A DNA stretch of 64,000 nucleotides from Stratiolaelaps scimitus (lineage: Eukaryota > Arthropoda > Arachnida > Mesostigmata > Laelapidae). The stretch is from positions 2,904,501-2,968,500 of the forward strand of contig JABWDB010000013.1 in NCBI GenBank assembly GCA_019614645.1, written 5' to 3'. The stretch's first letter is position 1; every line of letters begins with the position of its first letter. The notes beneath the pieces are model-generated. The model did not search any database. It was not told the origin of the DNA and worked only from the letters and a program-made list of their open reading frames with translations. Both the position numbers and the translations under genes were made by a program. Below, one piece after another: positions 15,806-30,037 of the stretch.

Positions 15806-17362
15806 ATGGCAGAACAAAATGATTTGCTCAAGTGTCTATTTGGGAAGTTCGGCTTTGCAGATGCTTCGGACATCCTCTGTCAGGTGTGGTAACGGCGCAG
15901 GAACTCGATCATATGTCCTGCAATATTAGTCTATCGTTGTTTATACGGGAGGCTAGCAGAAGTCATAAACAATTTGATATTGAGCGACAGATCGAATTCT
16001 CATAATAATAATAATAATAATAGTACTAATCAAATCGTTCTGGCAACACTTATAACAATCATTTGCATGTCAATCACGAAGGTTAACAACGTACTACCGA
16101 GGTCCAACAAGTTTGTTTTCAAACGAACGATAAGCGAGACTCTGTAGTCATAAGGACTGTTATGAGTAATGGATTTTAATACTATAACGTAATAATTGTA
16201 TCAAACAAATACGATCCCCGTAAGTGTCCAGCTGTTGTGGCCATGCCTCCGTCATTCTTGCTTGCTCTGTTTTAATAAGTCACCGAGTTAATATCTATAA
16301 TAATAATAACAATAAAAACTAATTAAGTAATTATGTCTTCGTAAAACTAAATTCGAGAATATAATCCCACAAGAAGGTGTACGTTTTAGAACGATGAACG
16401 TGGACGAGTTGCAAGTGAAAACGCCTATTAACATTGATGACAAAAATAGAGAATTTTTTCATTATAGAATATGTCCATACATTAGCCTTTCGAGGCCGCT
16501 CAGAAAACAATACCCCTTTACTGAGCTTCACACATTGGCGCCACATATATATTGTCTATAATATAGCTCATATTCTTCATTCTTCGTCTGTGATCTCTGT
16601 GTTTCAACTCTACATGTATCCAGCTGGGCCTATTCCTGACACTTCATAAAGTGGAGCACGCGGAAACCTTTTACCGGCACATTGTCGGATTGCGTTTAGC
16701 CAATCAGGTTGCAGCCAGCTTTCAGTCGAATGTGGATCCCAATGAAGCGCTCAGGGTTAGTTCAATGTAGTCGACTGTTGAAAAAATACGTATATTGTAA
16801 ATTTTAGCGGTATAGTAGTAGTAATGAGAGGTGTTAAGACAAATACATTTCTAATTATTGCCGTCTAATAGCCTATCCCCGGTTATTCTTTGATTTGTGG
16901 AAGATTTGCGTTATTTTGAATCAGTGCACTCACTTAGACGTTGGCCAAATATAATTAGTTTTGGCCTAATAGGCCTATTTTACGAGCCGTTAAACCGCCA
17001 TTGCTTCACAGTCCTGTATAAAATACGTACGCCAACCAATAATTATGGAAGAGTGTGAGCGTGTATTAATAACGATATCTTCCACTCTATGTTCAATTTT
17101 GTATAGTAATAATGTGAACTCGTAAATTCGTTTGTAAATTGTAAAACGACAAACTAGTATCAATTACTGACAGTAGCCTTCGGACGTAACCATGCTTCTC
17201 TCGCTCTAACAATAAAAATAAACGGAACTGACTATTACGTTTCAGGCTCAAACGGTGCTCGCAATCGCGGACTTCATCAAGGCCAACCCCCGATGTCGCG
17301 AAGAAGAACTTCAGGCCGAGATTGTAAAACAGATCGAGGCGTTCGCTGAGGCCGTCCAGTGA
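15806..17362 (+). CDS. Small protein of unknown function, 108 aa, three exons
   Basis: Exons 15806-15883, 16624-16755 and 17246-17362, all junctions phase 0. Donors are CAG|GTGTGG and AGG|GTTAGT; acceptors are TGTATCCAG and ACGTTTCAG. Translation starts MAEQNDLLKCLFGKFGFADA and ends KQIEAFAEAVQ, with a TGA at 17360-17362. It is probably largely alpha-helical: the middle exon carries LTLHKVEHAETFYRHIVGLR and the last exon an acidic amphipathic helix. No signal peptide, membrane segment or known motif. A GC-rich stretch at 15540-15730 precedes it and may be the promoter. AATAAA at 17521-17526, about 160 bases past the stop, is a good poly(A) signal. The first exon may alternate with 13734-13850. 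I recognise no family; splice and phase consistency is the main support. Confidence 0.7.
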
Positions 17363-18092
17363 CGAACACAATTGTGTGAACCTTTCTAATATATTGCCAT
17401 ATGTCATATATATATATATATATACCCATGTGTTCGGGTATGTTCACCATCGTTGAAGTCACTTTCACACGAGTGAGATTCTGCACTCTTATCTAACAGG
17501 TCAGCTGTGTGTTTAAAGCTAATAAAATTATGTATTTGCAAGAATTACAGGATCGCTACCCTTCGTTAGAACTGAACGCTGAGTTAGCCCGAATCAAATA
17601 CTACTGCCCCTATGACAAATTATACTGATTTAAAAGCTAATTCGAAGAAAAGCTTCAATTTTTCTCGTTGAAGAAGGGACGTCGACGAAAACCACAAACC
17701 TTCGAAAATAACGAGCAATGTTTTATCTTTTTTTTGTTATAAATAGTTTGTGACGTTGGTTCATACTCTGTGGTACTGTGGCACGCATACATTTGTGTAA
17801 TGTGTGTATAATAGTAGAACACGTATTTTTGTCTTCTTGAATACACGCTTTGCCGTTAAACGTCCTAACAACGCTGCTGTCTGGATTCTAGTCATAAACT
17901 AGTCATAGTTGGCGTGAACGATTCTCGTAACTATCGACATGTATACTGCACGCAGAAAGATTAGTCACTTATTTCACACAGCATTTCCTAGCAACCAACG
18001 ACGAAGTCGTAATTTTGCCTAAATGTAAGGACGACAGCGCCACCACCCTCCATCCCCTTCCAGATCTTCCGATTAGATCAATGGCTGCGACC

Positions 18093-18130
<38 letters not shown>

Positions 18131-21100
18131 CGTCCTCATATATGCGGCTGCGTTAGCTAGTGGGCGAGTAATTTTTTCGTGATGTCTTCCCTCACAAAGA
18201 CCCGATTTTCGTCGACGAAAATTTCCCTCGAAATACGGACGATGTTTACCTGTTTTTACTGACATGTCAACTGTATGCTTGAATTGTTTTGCCTGATATA
18301 TATATATATATATATCGAGAACATATAAACAATTCTAGAAAAATAGAGAAAGCCTGCCGCAAACATCAGTGTCAGCAGCAGTTAAATTGTCAGCAGAGGA
18401 GATATCCCCTAGTGTTTGATGTTTCAGTAGACCTTTCGCGAGGACTTCCGGATTAAGTGCACGTATTTATGCAATGCCGACACACTGTTGAACCACATCA
18501 TGTTCATAAATACACACAGCACAATCAGATAAACTCCAAAGTCAGTAAAGTCGTCCATTGGGGGTCCACCAAATCGCTCTGTTTACACACCTGTGAAAAC
18601 CAACGCTTGATAGAGACTCATTCCACTGAAAATGATCCACATATTTTCCCCAGCTTTATTATTAAATATTGACGGGAATCCCTTGCTCAGCATATAGTAC
18701 CTGATGGATGGCTCTTATGAATAGACAGAATTGTGTGACTTGCAAGGATGCAACCATCATATATATATATATATTATATATATATATTCTCCATCTGAGC
18801 GAACATTAGTGGCAATCTATCGTCACTCTGATAAATCTTCTTGTTTGAATTATTTCGCACGGTGATGTGAATTACCCAAGGAAATCCCGCTTTTGCCTTC
18901 CTCTGACGCCAATATTCAGATTATTGGCATCGGCGATTCGAGGAGGGCCGAAGATGGAAGTGATTATTCGACGAATTAGTCCCAACCGCCACCCGCGATC
19001 CACGACCAGCTGCGAAGCCGCAAACCAGCCCTGCGTGTTAGTGCGCCATTTCAGTTTCATCAGGGCATGGACAACAATCGTCTGCCGGGCAAAACTACCA
19101 CGTGGGGCTCCGTTCCAATCAATTCGATCTGACGAGAGAAATGCGTTTAGCTCGAAGCAACGGCGTGTCCATCGTAGGGAAGCGCCGCTGCTGCTCGAAG
19201 CTGACGTGGGTCAATTTCCGCTCCGAGACACGAATAGGTATGAATTACCGGTGAACTGATCACTCACGGCAGTGGTGGAATACCGGACGGATCAGCGAGG
19301 AGTAGACCCCCGATTGAAAGTCTTTGGTGATCCGGTGTTCGCCTACGGTGCTGGCTAGTAGTCCCCATCAGCCGGGTGATTGGGTGATCCTTTCCCCAAA
19401 ACCGCTATAGATTCGTGCTGACAGGCGGAATTGATGCCCTGCTCGAGAGGTGTCAGTCTCTTCAGGATAGATTTCATACGGCGACACACGGATCTGACAG
19501 TTGGCCGTGTGCGCCGGATCAGCCTATATACCAATCGATTTCGAAGTATTATCAAATTTTATTGCTCATCGAAAATCGAGGAGCGCATAGAAAGCCAGTC
19601 GAGTTTTATTGTCAGCTGCCCCTGTTCGACGCGGCAAGTTCACTATGATAGCCGGTCGTTGTTGCGGGCCAGTCAAAACAGCCTATTGCAATTGTCGACA
19701 AAAGCCGTAACAAAGCTTTAGAATCACATCGAGTCGAAGCGTGTGTGTGTGTGTCTGTTCTTTTTCTGTATTCGTCCGTATGCTGCTTTTGTTGTTATGC
19801 CATGATAAACAGGCAGTATTCATGCCGCTGTCGTTCCTGCAGTGTTACTGACGATTCCACTACTATTAACCGTTAGGTTTATTGTTGTCGTTGTTGTTGC
19901 TACTGCTGCTGTTTCTTCTATTATCGTGAGAGGGGCCTGCCACCGCCGCTCGACACGGGGTTCCGTTGAGGGTGGATGTCAACTGTGTCCAGCTAGCTAC
20001 TACCCGACACTTGGACAGATGCAAAGGCTTAGACTCAGGTTCGACCCGACGTTTTTGTGGACAAGTGTCTAGCGGCTGGTGAAAGCCGCGACGAACAACT
20101 GCCTGCCGAGTTGCTGCTGCCACAGGAAATACCCGGTCGAAGCACCACCTCCCGCGGTTCTGAGTGGGCCATTTTCCTACCGTTTGCTGCTGCTGCTGCT
20201 GCTGCTGTTGTTGTTTGCATTGTCGTCGCTGCCGATACCGCCACGTATTTGATTCATCGTCGTAGTCGTTGACATGCATTGATCACAGCAGCTTTTAGTG
20301 AGGGAACGTGTTCCCAACGTTATAATACCATACGTTGCCTGTTGACACGCGACCACCTACAAGCAACAAGAGCGCGACCACCTCCTCTCATACCGAGTTA
20401 TCCAGCGGCCATCAATGGAAAGCTACGTGTGGTGAAGACAGTGGCCGAGCTGAGAGGCCCATTTCATAGATTCGTCAAAAAAAAAAAAGACACACGCACA
20501 CAACACACATCGATGCATCGAGCGGATCTACGTCGAAATATAGATACGTCCCTCGATATCACCTACTAGTTAGTGGTCAGTTTACTCGCTAGGTGGCGTG
20601 CTGATGCGCTACCACAATATTATTTTATTTTTTCTTCTATTAGGCTTGGCCCCAAGCAGAGGGTGCAATCACATGCACGTCACCCTTGACTCTTGTATAC
20701 AGAAGCGTGTTTGCTTCACGGTATCATTGTGTCGATGGCGGCTTGCTGAAAAGAGATCACGGGCCTGGCCGGGACGCGCTGTGCGTGTTCTGTTTTTAGG
20801 TCAAAGAACGCTGTCTGAACCGACAATATCGGAAGGCTGTAACTGCAGGCGCTTCACGTCTATCCGTATCTACCTATACGTTCATTGAACGAGTTCATAG
20901 TTGAAAATAATAGTAATTCAAGGGTGTGGGGTTCAAATATTAATACGCTTGCTATTTAATAACTCTTCTGATTCTTCGACTGGTTTATCAACAACTCTGC
21001 AAATTGCGTGCGGTCCTCCTGACCCGACCTGCTAGACACATTGTTCGTTCTGGCCACATGAACTTCTTTTGGGCAAAATTTATTTTCGGTGCAATATGAA

Positions 21101-21389
21101 TTCTTTTTCGGCTCTCAGTGCACGACAGGTCAAAGAGTTTGTCAAATTTCTCTACGGCATTTTTTTTTCGGTATTTCGTCTCAGCTGTTTAAGGTCAGCA
21201 CTTTTCGAACTGACCGATCAGAATGGCAGGTTATAAATTTATCTGTAGAAAATCTGTGTTGCATTTTTCAAGAAGATTTGAGCGTTGCGGGATTTTTGTG
21301 AATTCCAGATTACTGATTACACATGAGCTTTGTATAAGCTTCATACAAATTTACCTTTGCGGCTGGAGAAATTCGACTAGACGTTTCTA
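17363..21389. other. Intergenic region, no supported gene
   Basis: It contains AT tracts at 17406-17424, 18100-18127, 18296-18315 and 18762-18788, a GC-richer stretch at 18.9-20.3 kb, and a (CTG)n tract at 20184-20216. A strong acceptor-like site (pyrimidine tract ending TATTAG) lies at about 20641, but no downstream frame is convincing. Frames at 18867-19259 and 20598-20888 have no recognisable domain. Confidence 0.5.
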
Positions 21390-21612
21390 AAGGCCAGCGG
21401 ATTTCGGCTCGTATTGCCAAGTAGATGGTTTCGCGTGGCATGGTCTCAAACGCACTCTTGATGTCCGTATACATGACAATAGTTGAGAAGGTGATTTGTG
21501 GCCAGCGTGGTCACATTAAGAAAATCAAGAAGCCAGCCAACAGTAGACCTTCCCTTGCAGTATGAGTATTGACTCGACGAGATCGACCTGCTGTCATTCA
21601 GCGGTCAAGACG
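21390..21612 (-). pseudogene. Reverse-transcriptase relic of a non-LTR retrotransposon
   Basis: Translated on the minus strand it gives YCKGRSTVGWLLDF and then, after a frameshift, YTDIKSAFETMPRETIYLAI. These fit RT motifs 2 and A of jockey/R1-type elements (FRKGRST and the D-x-x-x-AFD motif). Only about 70 codons survive and the frame is broken. No flanking 5' or 3' element structure is visible. Confidence 0.75.
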
Positions 21613-21942
21613 ATTGCTGCGTACACCATACGTTTCAGTTGTCTGCAATTGACCGCGGCTAGAGGTACCGGCCCCTTGTTTGTTGGTTGGGTTTGATCTC
21701 ACATTTGGCGCGGAAATTACCCCTGTTACATGTTGAGTTGGGAAGTTACATACGCTGAAACTTTCTTTGAAGGTCATTTCGGTATTCCTTAATAGTAGAC
21801 AACTATTCTCACTGCTCTTTATGAAACGGAACGTTACATTAATACAATGAAGCCCGAACGGCCGATCAAAGATACACCCAGTTGGGACGCACTTCAGCAC
21901 ATCCACAGCTGATTCTTAATATTTCTGTTTTTTTTTGATCGG

Positions 21943-22130
21943 GCTCTCAGCTGTTACCCTCATCGGTTTATCGGTTTTTCGAGCTGACCCTCAGCTGTTC
22001 CCCTATCTGACAACCCTCAGCTCTTAACCTTTAGGTATTACTATGAGGACCTGTCGGGGCCACCTTTGCTTATTCTCTGCCTTACTCGTACCTGACAAGA
22101 ATACTCCTGACCTCCGTACCTGACAGCTGT
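21943..22130. repeat. Cluster of CAGCTG-rich repeat segments (copy 2)
   Basis: It contains CTCTCAGCTGTTACCCTC, then TTCGAGCTGACCCTCAGCTG with TTCCCCTATCTGACA, then GACAGCTGTTACCCTCGG. The middle part matches the repeat at 14157-14215. It sits between the RT and mariner relics. Confidence 0.5.
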
Positions 22131-22162
22131 TACCCTCGGTGACAATCACCTCTGGCTAGTAT

Positions 22163-23045
22163 CAGGTTCGCCGATAAATAAGTTCATGATTTAACCCACT
22201 TCAAATTACTGGATGCTTTGAACAAAATGAATCTTCCCGTAATCAATATAGTCGCCGTTTTCTATGACTCGCGCCCATCGATCAGGCAGCATGTGGATCT
22301 CTTGTCGTGAGGGCCGATCCAGCCAATTTTTCGGACCTCTGTCTTCAAGCGTTTCCCCTGTTGGTCGTGCCCCATAAATATGAATAGGTTGCAATGGAGC
22401 AACGTCTAGGCTATATACGCCGGGTGCGGCTGAATTTCCCAGCCAAGATCGGTTATTGTACGACGGAACACGCACAATGTTCCAATATCATTTCCTCTCC
22501 TGTTCTACCTCTCCACAATCATTACCTGTCTAATTATCGACTTAATTGGCTGGATTGTCTCGTGTCGGAACGCTCTGCGTTCACCATTTCACGAGCTTTG
22601 AGCAGATCACAATAGAGCACCCACCTCATGACCACGAATCCTGGGTCTAACCACTCCTTTTTGCGTTGCAAATTACAATAGAATAGCAATGTTTCATCTT
22701 CCGTAACAATTTTGCACTCAAAAATCCTCCTTGTTTGCCGAGAGACAGACAACACAGTTGTCAATGGCATTTTCATTGAATTCATGTGACCCCCACTCTC
22801 CATCGCTTTACACCCTTGCTCGCCCATGTAGACGATTCACCGCTATAATTAACTGGCCTATTCCCAGCTGAGTTTAGTAAGCTTTCAAGTTGACTACGAG
22901 GCGTTTTTATTCCAGAGATCTGGCAATTTGTCACCGTCTGTCTCTCGTGGCCGTCCGAAACGCTCCTCGCGCTGAGGCCAGTTTTGACCGACCGATCCTG
23001 TAGAGGATTCCCCTTCCACTTCATACACAATCCTCGCGGTTCTCA
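22163..23045 (-). mobile_element. Decayed mariner-family transposon
   Basis: The minus-strand translation gives mariner transposase pieces in order: RFGRPRETDGDKL near 22950 (the GRP-x-E-x-D segment after the DNA-binding domain), IVTEDETLLFY and QRKKEWLDPG near 22700, LLKAREMVNAERSDTRQ near 22590, and YSLDVAPL then LPDRWARVIENGDY near 22400-22250 (the YSPDLAP and LPxRW regions). Frameshifts, a deletion between the central pieces and loss of the third catalytic aspartate context (PSD replaced by PLQ) show it is dead. CAGGTTCGCCGATAAATAAG at 22163, next to TA, resembles an irritans-type mariner terminal repeat. The opposite terminus was not found. Confidence 0.8.
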
Positions 23046-24533
23046 GCTTTCCCGAAACAATGATAGTGAAGAAGACAACGTCGGATATGTACGGTTTTGG
23101 TCTCCATATACGATCGCTTAGGCAACTGCCGCTTAATGCACCCAGCCAAAATATATGCCGTCTGATAATGCTGTGTTTTAAGGATAACTCGTTTAATGCG
23201 GAAATGACTCGAGAAAAAGCTATTCCAAATCGTTTGAAATTCGTAGCGTGGATTTTATTCAAACTAAACAACCTCCAAGGTAGACAAAATTACTTATCGA
23301 AGGTACTCATTACTTATCATAAATACTTCAAGCAGCTATCAGGGCCCTTGGTCCTAAGACAGATCACAGAAAAGAAGTCCAACAATTATTCAAGACGTCT
23401 GACAGGATTCGGTCCCAAGTGATACGGTCAGTTCCGAATTTCATCGTATCCCGACTGTGCGTCATTGTGAGACCACTACAAATGCATCATATCTTCTCTT
23501 CGTAGATATTGCCACTCAGGCAAGCATTTTGTGCTCAAACACAAAAGATATCTCTTTCAGAATCATTCTAGTTTCGCCGCTTTCGACAACGCGTGCTAAG
23601 GGCCCTACCATCTGGCATAGCCCCTGCGTCGCTTGTACCATATGATCGAGGAAACACACACTGAACGCGAAGCTGCCATAGCGCTACCAGCAGCAATCGC
23701 ATTGCGGTGGTAGTGAGAGTGATTGCACCCGTCGATGCCGGACTCGACCGGCTCAATGGTGCGTAACACGGTTGCTGTCGGAACCAAACGACCTGCACGG
23801 ACCCGCGTTTACTCCTATTGCCTGGCGTTTGTATGGCAACCAATCGTAGGACGGAGAACAAATTGGTTGAAGTGGATCGGCAACTGGTTCCGTTAGACGC
23901 ACCTAGGTCTGATGAACCGGGCACAGCGACACAACACATTGGCATGGGTGCGACCTATTACACGCTCATCTATATATATATATTCCTTATAGCCACGAGC
24001 TCTGACGAAAGCATGTCGCGTTTGGTAGATAACCCTGGCAGAACGTTGCCGCGCTGTCTCGTTCGCTCTGGATGCTGCCGGGTTACGATAGGTGAATGGG
24101 TGACATATGCGAAAAGCGTTTCTTTTGATGAAATTTGACAGCAACAGCAACAACAACAGCAGCAACAAATTGAGCACGGATTCACATTGAAGCTCGATCG
24201 ATGATAACACAAGGGGGATTTTATGACCTTAGCTGACACTAATCACAGCCGCTAATGGTGTAATATATTATGATAATAGTACTGTCATATCTAATGGCTC
24301 ATACAATATTTGTGCTATTAATTAAATAACATGTTAATTAACGATTGTCGCTGCCTTCTGTAGAATGTTTCCATGAAGCTAGTTTCGATTCAAACTGGTG
24401 TTTGTAATGAACGACAAACCAATTCAAATTCATAAGTCAAACATTTTGATTGCATTCTCTATAAAAAAATGCGGAAGGGGTCAGTGACAACAATGATAGG
24501 TTAGGATAATGGACTAATTGCAACAACTAAACT

Positions 24534-24605
24534 AAACTTTTTCGGGCTGACTCCCAGCCAACATTTAACGTCCACGGTACCGCTTTCGCATTGCTTCGTA
24601 AGACA
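24534..24605 (-). repeat. SINE body fragment (copy 2)
   Basis: It is nearly identical over about 70 bases to the copy at 10.6 kb, with one change in the hairpin loop (CTCC for CTCT). It ends abruptly after CGTAAGAC, so it is truncated relative to the fuller copy at 58 kb. Confidence 0.75.
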
Positions 24606-27600
24606 ACGGATAGCGTATTCATAGCAGTGTTGTTGATTTTCACTTAGATGGCAGATTGTCACTAATTTCATGCTAATTATTAGTGGTGATATTCCTAAGT
24701 ACAATAGGTTATTTTGGTTTCTTGCGGTCTGGTGTTTGGAGTATATCGCACCTCTGATTGAACAATCATCTCCCATCATAGCATATATTTCATATACACA
24801 TTATTATAAGCGCGTTTCGATAAAAAAAAATATATATATTTTTTTCTTAAGTATATGGATAATATTGATAACATGCATTTTTATCGTTTGCCCTTTCTCC
24901 GTGTCTTTCCGATGATTTTGCTGGCCTTGCCTATGACACCTCCTCGTAGCACTTTGAACCGTATTAATTAATTTTGGTACATGACCAGGCGACACGATGC
25001 TCGAAATAGAATACTGACGGGATTGAAGACTACGACAAACGCCGTAGTCGCTGAGCCTCAACTGGATCCAATAGGTCATAAGCAAATGTCTCCTCTACGA
25101 AACTTAGTGACCGATAAAATCAGAAACTTAGTGTAAAATCTTTGTTTTGTAAGAGGATGAAATTCTCTTCAAACGCACGGGCACTGCTAAAGACGTTCCA
25201 ATCTCTATGGAAAGTGGGCCCCTATCCAGTTCAGTGTTGCCGTAGAAGACGATACGTCTCTACCCGCTAAAACCACCATCCTCTGTTGGGAGCCTGTTTC
25301 TTCCCTAGTTTTAGTGCAAAATCTCGGCTCCAAGAGAGACAGAGTCTACGAAAGGGTTCTGTCTGTCAAATCGAATCATCTCTCTGTAGAAAAGGAGCCA
25401 GGTTAGAAGGAGCCGAGTTGAAGTCGCATTCATAGGCATACCTTTGTGAGCAGGTCCGCAATTCTCTTCGTGGTCATGGTAATCCTTGGAACCACTTTTT
25501 TTTAGCGAATATTCCAACTATGCGACACCAGCACCACCCGACGAATTTTCGATCTCCTCTCTATCGAAAAACTGCACGATCTCACCGTTTGCTTCGAGAC
25601 ATTCGGCTTCGAGAGAAAAAGCCGTCAGGAAAAAGAGTGAGGATTAGCACAGAACTGTCACCGCACCCACATCGAGACAAGCACACAAACTCCACGTTTC
25701 TCTCGTTTAAACCCGCGCTCCAGCCCCGCTCACTCTTCACCACGCGCGTGACGTCGGTTCACGTTGAACGTAATCAAAACGCCGGTTCAGCGAGTCGTTC
25801 AGCATGGAAACATTGGTAGAAGCGGGCGTTCGTCAGCACTTCTCGACTCTGGTGCCAATGCTGCGCGCAAACCGATGCCTAAACCGATAGCGGACAGCAC
25901 CGATTGCTTGCGACTGGATTCCCGCCAGTCGCTGAACAGAGAATGATTTCATGCCGCCAACGAACACGCATAGGGTCGCCTTGGGCGGTGGGTGGGTGGA
26001 AGAGGCGTCAGATGAGAAAGCATTTGCGTGCCGCTAGCACCAGACACAATCAGCGACAGGCCGCCGGTATCCGTCGGGAAAGGGGGCGCCACTTCGGGAC
26101 TACCGCCCAACCGGCTGACACGGAGCTGGCTCGGAGGCAACGAATTGACCTGGAGATTGTCTGGAGAAGGTGCAATCGACTGCTATTGATAAAGACGAGT
26201 ATTGCATTGACGATTGGCATTTGGTAGCCAAAGGAACGTCATCACCTATAATGACCCATACACACATATAATGAAAATTATGGATATGTGTGGAATAATA
26301 ATGATATGTAAGGCTTTGGTTTTGGTATTCGAAGGGATCTACAGAACTGCGAGAACGGTGAGGGGGGACTCGGCCTTTTCGAATTAGTTCCTAAATAGTT
26401 AATGTCCCACAGAAGTCAACTTGTCACTAGAGAGGATATTTCGCGGAATGTCCAACGCGAACCTCCTGCTATAGCGCGAAGGCTCCCCGCAACGACAACG
26501 TCGAAGTTATCTACTCCGTGAGTATCACCTCATTTCTTCGATAAGCGCAAACAGTATAGGTAGCTATATATCGATCAATCAGCAGATGAGACCACGAATC
26601 GAGCATTTGCTAAAGAACAACAGAAACAATAAAATTAATGCATACGAGTTCCCACCTGAACCAAACTACAATTCCCCTCTGTTATAATAGGTTCAAGATG
26701 CTTTAAACGCCTCACATGTATGAGGCTCATACAGGAGAATACGCCAGCGGGCGAAGCACTGATAAGTCAACGTCGCCGCATCGTGTTTAGCTTCAACTCG
26801 GACGGCTGAATTGGAATCCTTTTTAGGTAATTTCTGCAATGGTCCCCGTTACATCATCTCAGACAATCTCAAAACACGATGTAGCTGTTGAAATCATTAT
26901 GAGTGAATAATCAACTGCCACTCGTCAAGCGCAACGCGACCGTTCGTGGACGGAGATAGCGCTAAAGTGGGCGCGTCTATTTTTGAAGATGCTGAACAAC
27001 GCTCAATTCGGCCTTTAGCAACAGTATTTGCCCTGGCTCGCTCTAGTGACCGTCGCCAGACGCTCGTCGAGGTATGAAGTGGCCAAATGAAACCGTCTTC
27101 AGCAGGCTTCTTCTACATTGAATCAGGCCTCATCGTGTGCGCCTGTGTCGTCAGCGAGACGCAACAGGTATTCGGCAACTCGTCAGTCTGTCGGCAATAC
27201 GGCCCTACGCCAAACGAGCGTCTCGTTGGCTTTGTAAACAAGCAATGCTTGGAGGATTCCCAAAGGATGAAATTGCAATCAGAACGTGTTTGCTCACGAG
27301 GCGCGTTCATTGTACGTTCGTCAGTGGCAGTTGCTTGAGCTAGCGTTACACAGCGAGGTTGCAGTTTACAGTAATCGATAGCGGCAACTGCCAACGGTGT
27401 CGCCGGCCGTTGAGACCTCGATATCTGAAGAACTCCGAATACGGCATATGTATTATGCAGTACAATAGCACCTTGTGCATATTCAACGGGTTATGTGACG
27501 GGCGCGGGACTCTGCGGGAACCTGCGGCCTTTGGTTTTTTAATAGGCGGAGAGGCCACCGTGTGAATATTATCTCAATGTGAAAATGCGATACAGTCAAC

Positions 27601-29915
27601 AGGGACTACCGATTACACAAACGAATCAAGACAATTTGGTTGTTTCCACTTCATTTTCAACCAGTGATTCTTGATAGGGGTGTATGACCCGTCAGGATGA
27701 AATTATTAAGAGAAAATATGTTAGTTGAATAAAGGGTATTTATTGTCCACGTATTGTCTATGAGTATGACGTTTGTAGGCTTAACTCGAAAAAAAAAATG
27801 CGGATGATCCCGTCTCCCGGGGTGACGTTCTCGCTACGCCCTGAGTTGGAACCATAGTGTAGCTGGTGGCAGTTCCCTTGGACATAGGCAAATCATTGGT
27901 TCTGTACCACTACCCCAGATTTGTAAGTCGATATCGACATTATTGATTTTCTTGTTTTAATCCTTACTATTTAGTATTATTCCTCGTACCCATGCTAGTT
28001 TATATTTTGTCCACTAGACGTTATCAGATTAGAGAGGGCTATAAGTTGGTCATTTTTGTTGTCAATTATTCTATTCCACGCAGTCACCACCAAAAACATT
28101 CATAATTCATATTTGTTAGGCGGACTCGTATGCGTCGAACGGCTGACACCGTTTACTCTGAAGATGTTCAGTATTGCTCGCATCATGTCGACCCAAGCTG
28201 TGCCCCAACCTTGTACCTCATCGTCGCGCACTGTTGACGGAAATCTCCAGGCCAAATGTGCGAAAATATCTGTGATTATTTACCGAATGTTGTCGAATTA
28301 CTGAAAACTAAATGTATATATATATATATATATGCATCCACAAGCAGCAACACACGATAGTCAGCCAACGGTGGTAGACATTCAAAGTATTGAAGGGATA
28401 ACAAATCAACGTGGCAGCAATGACATCTCTACAATTGCGTCATTCCTAACCAACAAAAGCTTAAAAAAGGATCAGAGATCAGCCCGATTGAACGTTCCGT
28501 CGCCGTCATCGGTCATTGAAATGTCGCTGACGGTGTCTATGTGTGTCCGTTATTATATTATTAAACTGCATCCGTTCATCTGCTGTACATTGATTCAATG
28601 ATGACTGATTCCCCCGCACACGTAGCTAGCCAGCAAGGCAAGCCTTACGCCCCTGGGACAATGGCGAACATGGTTAAGATCGGAAGTCGATATATATATA
28701 TATCTTTACAGGGGTAGTATGCGCTGTTGAATGAAGGCGTGGTCGTGAGTTCGCTGCGTGGACGCGATGCGCTGCCGTCAAAAGATGTTGGCGGCCACTG
28801 AGAATGGACGCTCTCGAGCGTGAATAGGAGGAACCCGCGGCACAGCCGGTTCATTCGTACCACTGCTCCGCTCCGTTCGTAGATGCCGACAACTGCGAAC
28901 AGCCGCAAGTTGTAGGCCTGTGGTTGGCATCGCTGCTGGTTCAATGATGGTTCAGTCGTTCATTTATTATCATCACCATTATCACCACCAATGCTGCTGC
29001 GGCTACCTCAGTCGTCAATTACAAAGGTCCTCCTCACTCGTCAATCACGCTTACTGGCAGATCACACACACACACGCAATCAGTCTACATGGCGGCCTAC
29101 CATGCAAAGAATGACATGAGGGATAATCAAATCCAATAGCAAAAGGCTTGCCTGCACCTGACATTAATTGGAGGGTTCGATGGGAACATAGATTTCAACA
29201 TGTTGACAGTGTCTTCCTATCGGCCATCATATGCGTTCGAGGTGAAACCGATTTTCGCTTGTATTGGTAGGGATTGATTGTTATACAATAGAGTGACTCT
29301 CGACCAAGAGGCAAGCATGCCGTCAAAATCAGCGCGTAGCGAACCGAATTTGTGGCTAGGCCCAGCGTCAGCAACAGCAACAACTACCACTACGAGAACT
29401 ACCAGGGGGGGGGGGATTTTGAAAAGAAGATTTATTCTACTGATGACGAGGGTTGATTCAGCCAGGAGAAATAAGAGGTGGCAGTCGAAGCGACGGAAAT
29501 ATCGAAGGGGCATCCTCGTATCTTCGATGGTAATATTCAACACTGCAGATTAGCACATCGATGAATTAGCCTAATGCCGATTGGGACTGCCTTAGATTAT
29601 GTAGATGATACCGGTGCATCGGTTGTTGTTTTTTTTGTTTCGTAGCGGCAACAGCAAAAAAAGTGTCGGATGTTCCGATGCTCGAGGTTCGGTAAAGAAG
29701 GTATTGCCCGCTTCAATGCGAATTTCCTATGCGCGATCGCCAGTTAGGAGTAATGGAAGACAGAGGGAAGTGCGTGGCAACCGGGTACAAGGGAAGTAGC
29801 TAGCTAACTGAGTATCGCGCAATAACGGCCAAGGATCGGCCCCCCGGAAGAATAATTAAAAATATCTAGCCAAGGTAATTTTCGCAGAACTCACGCATCA
29901 ATATATAATATGTAT

Positions 29916-29918
<3 letters not shown>

Positions 29919-30007
<89 letters not shown>

Positions 30008-30037
30008 TATATCGATATATATATATATATATATATA
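29919..30037. repeat. (AT)n microsatellite, about 119 bp
   Basis: An almost uninterrupted AT tract broken only near 30005-30014 (AGATATATCG). It is the longest simple repeat in the window. Confidence 0.98.

Noticed and set aside
20598..20888. Secreted-peptide-like frame (hydrophobic start, several Cys)
   Set aside because: The apparent signal peptide is a pyrimidine tract ending in a splice-acceptor-like TAG, and the frame opens with GTG; no partner exon found.
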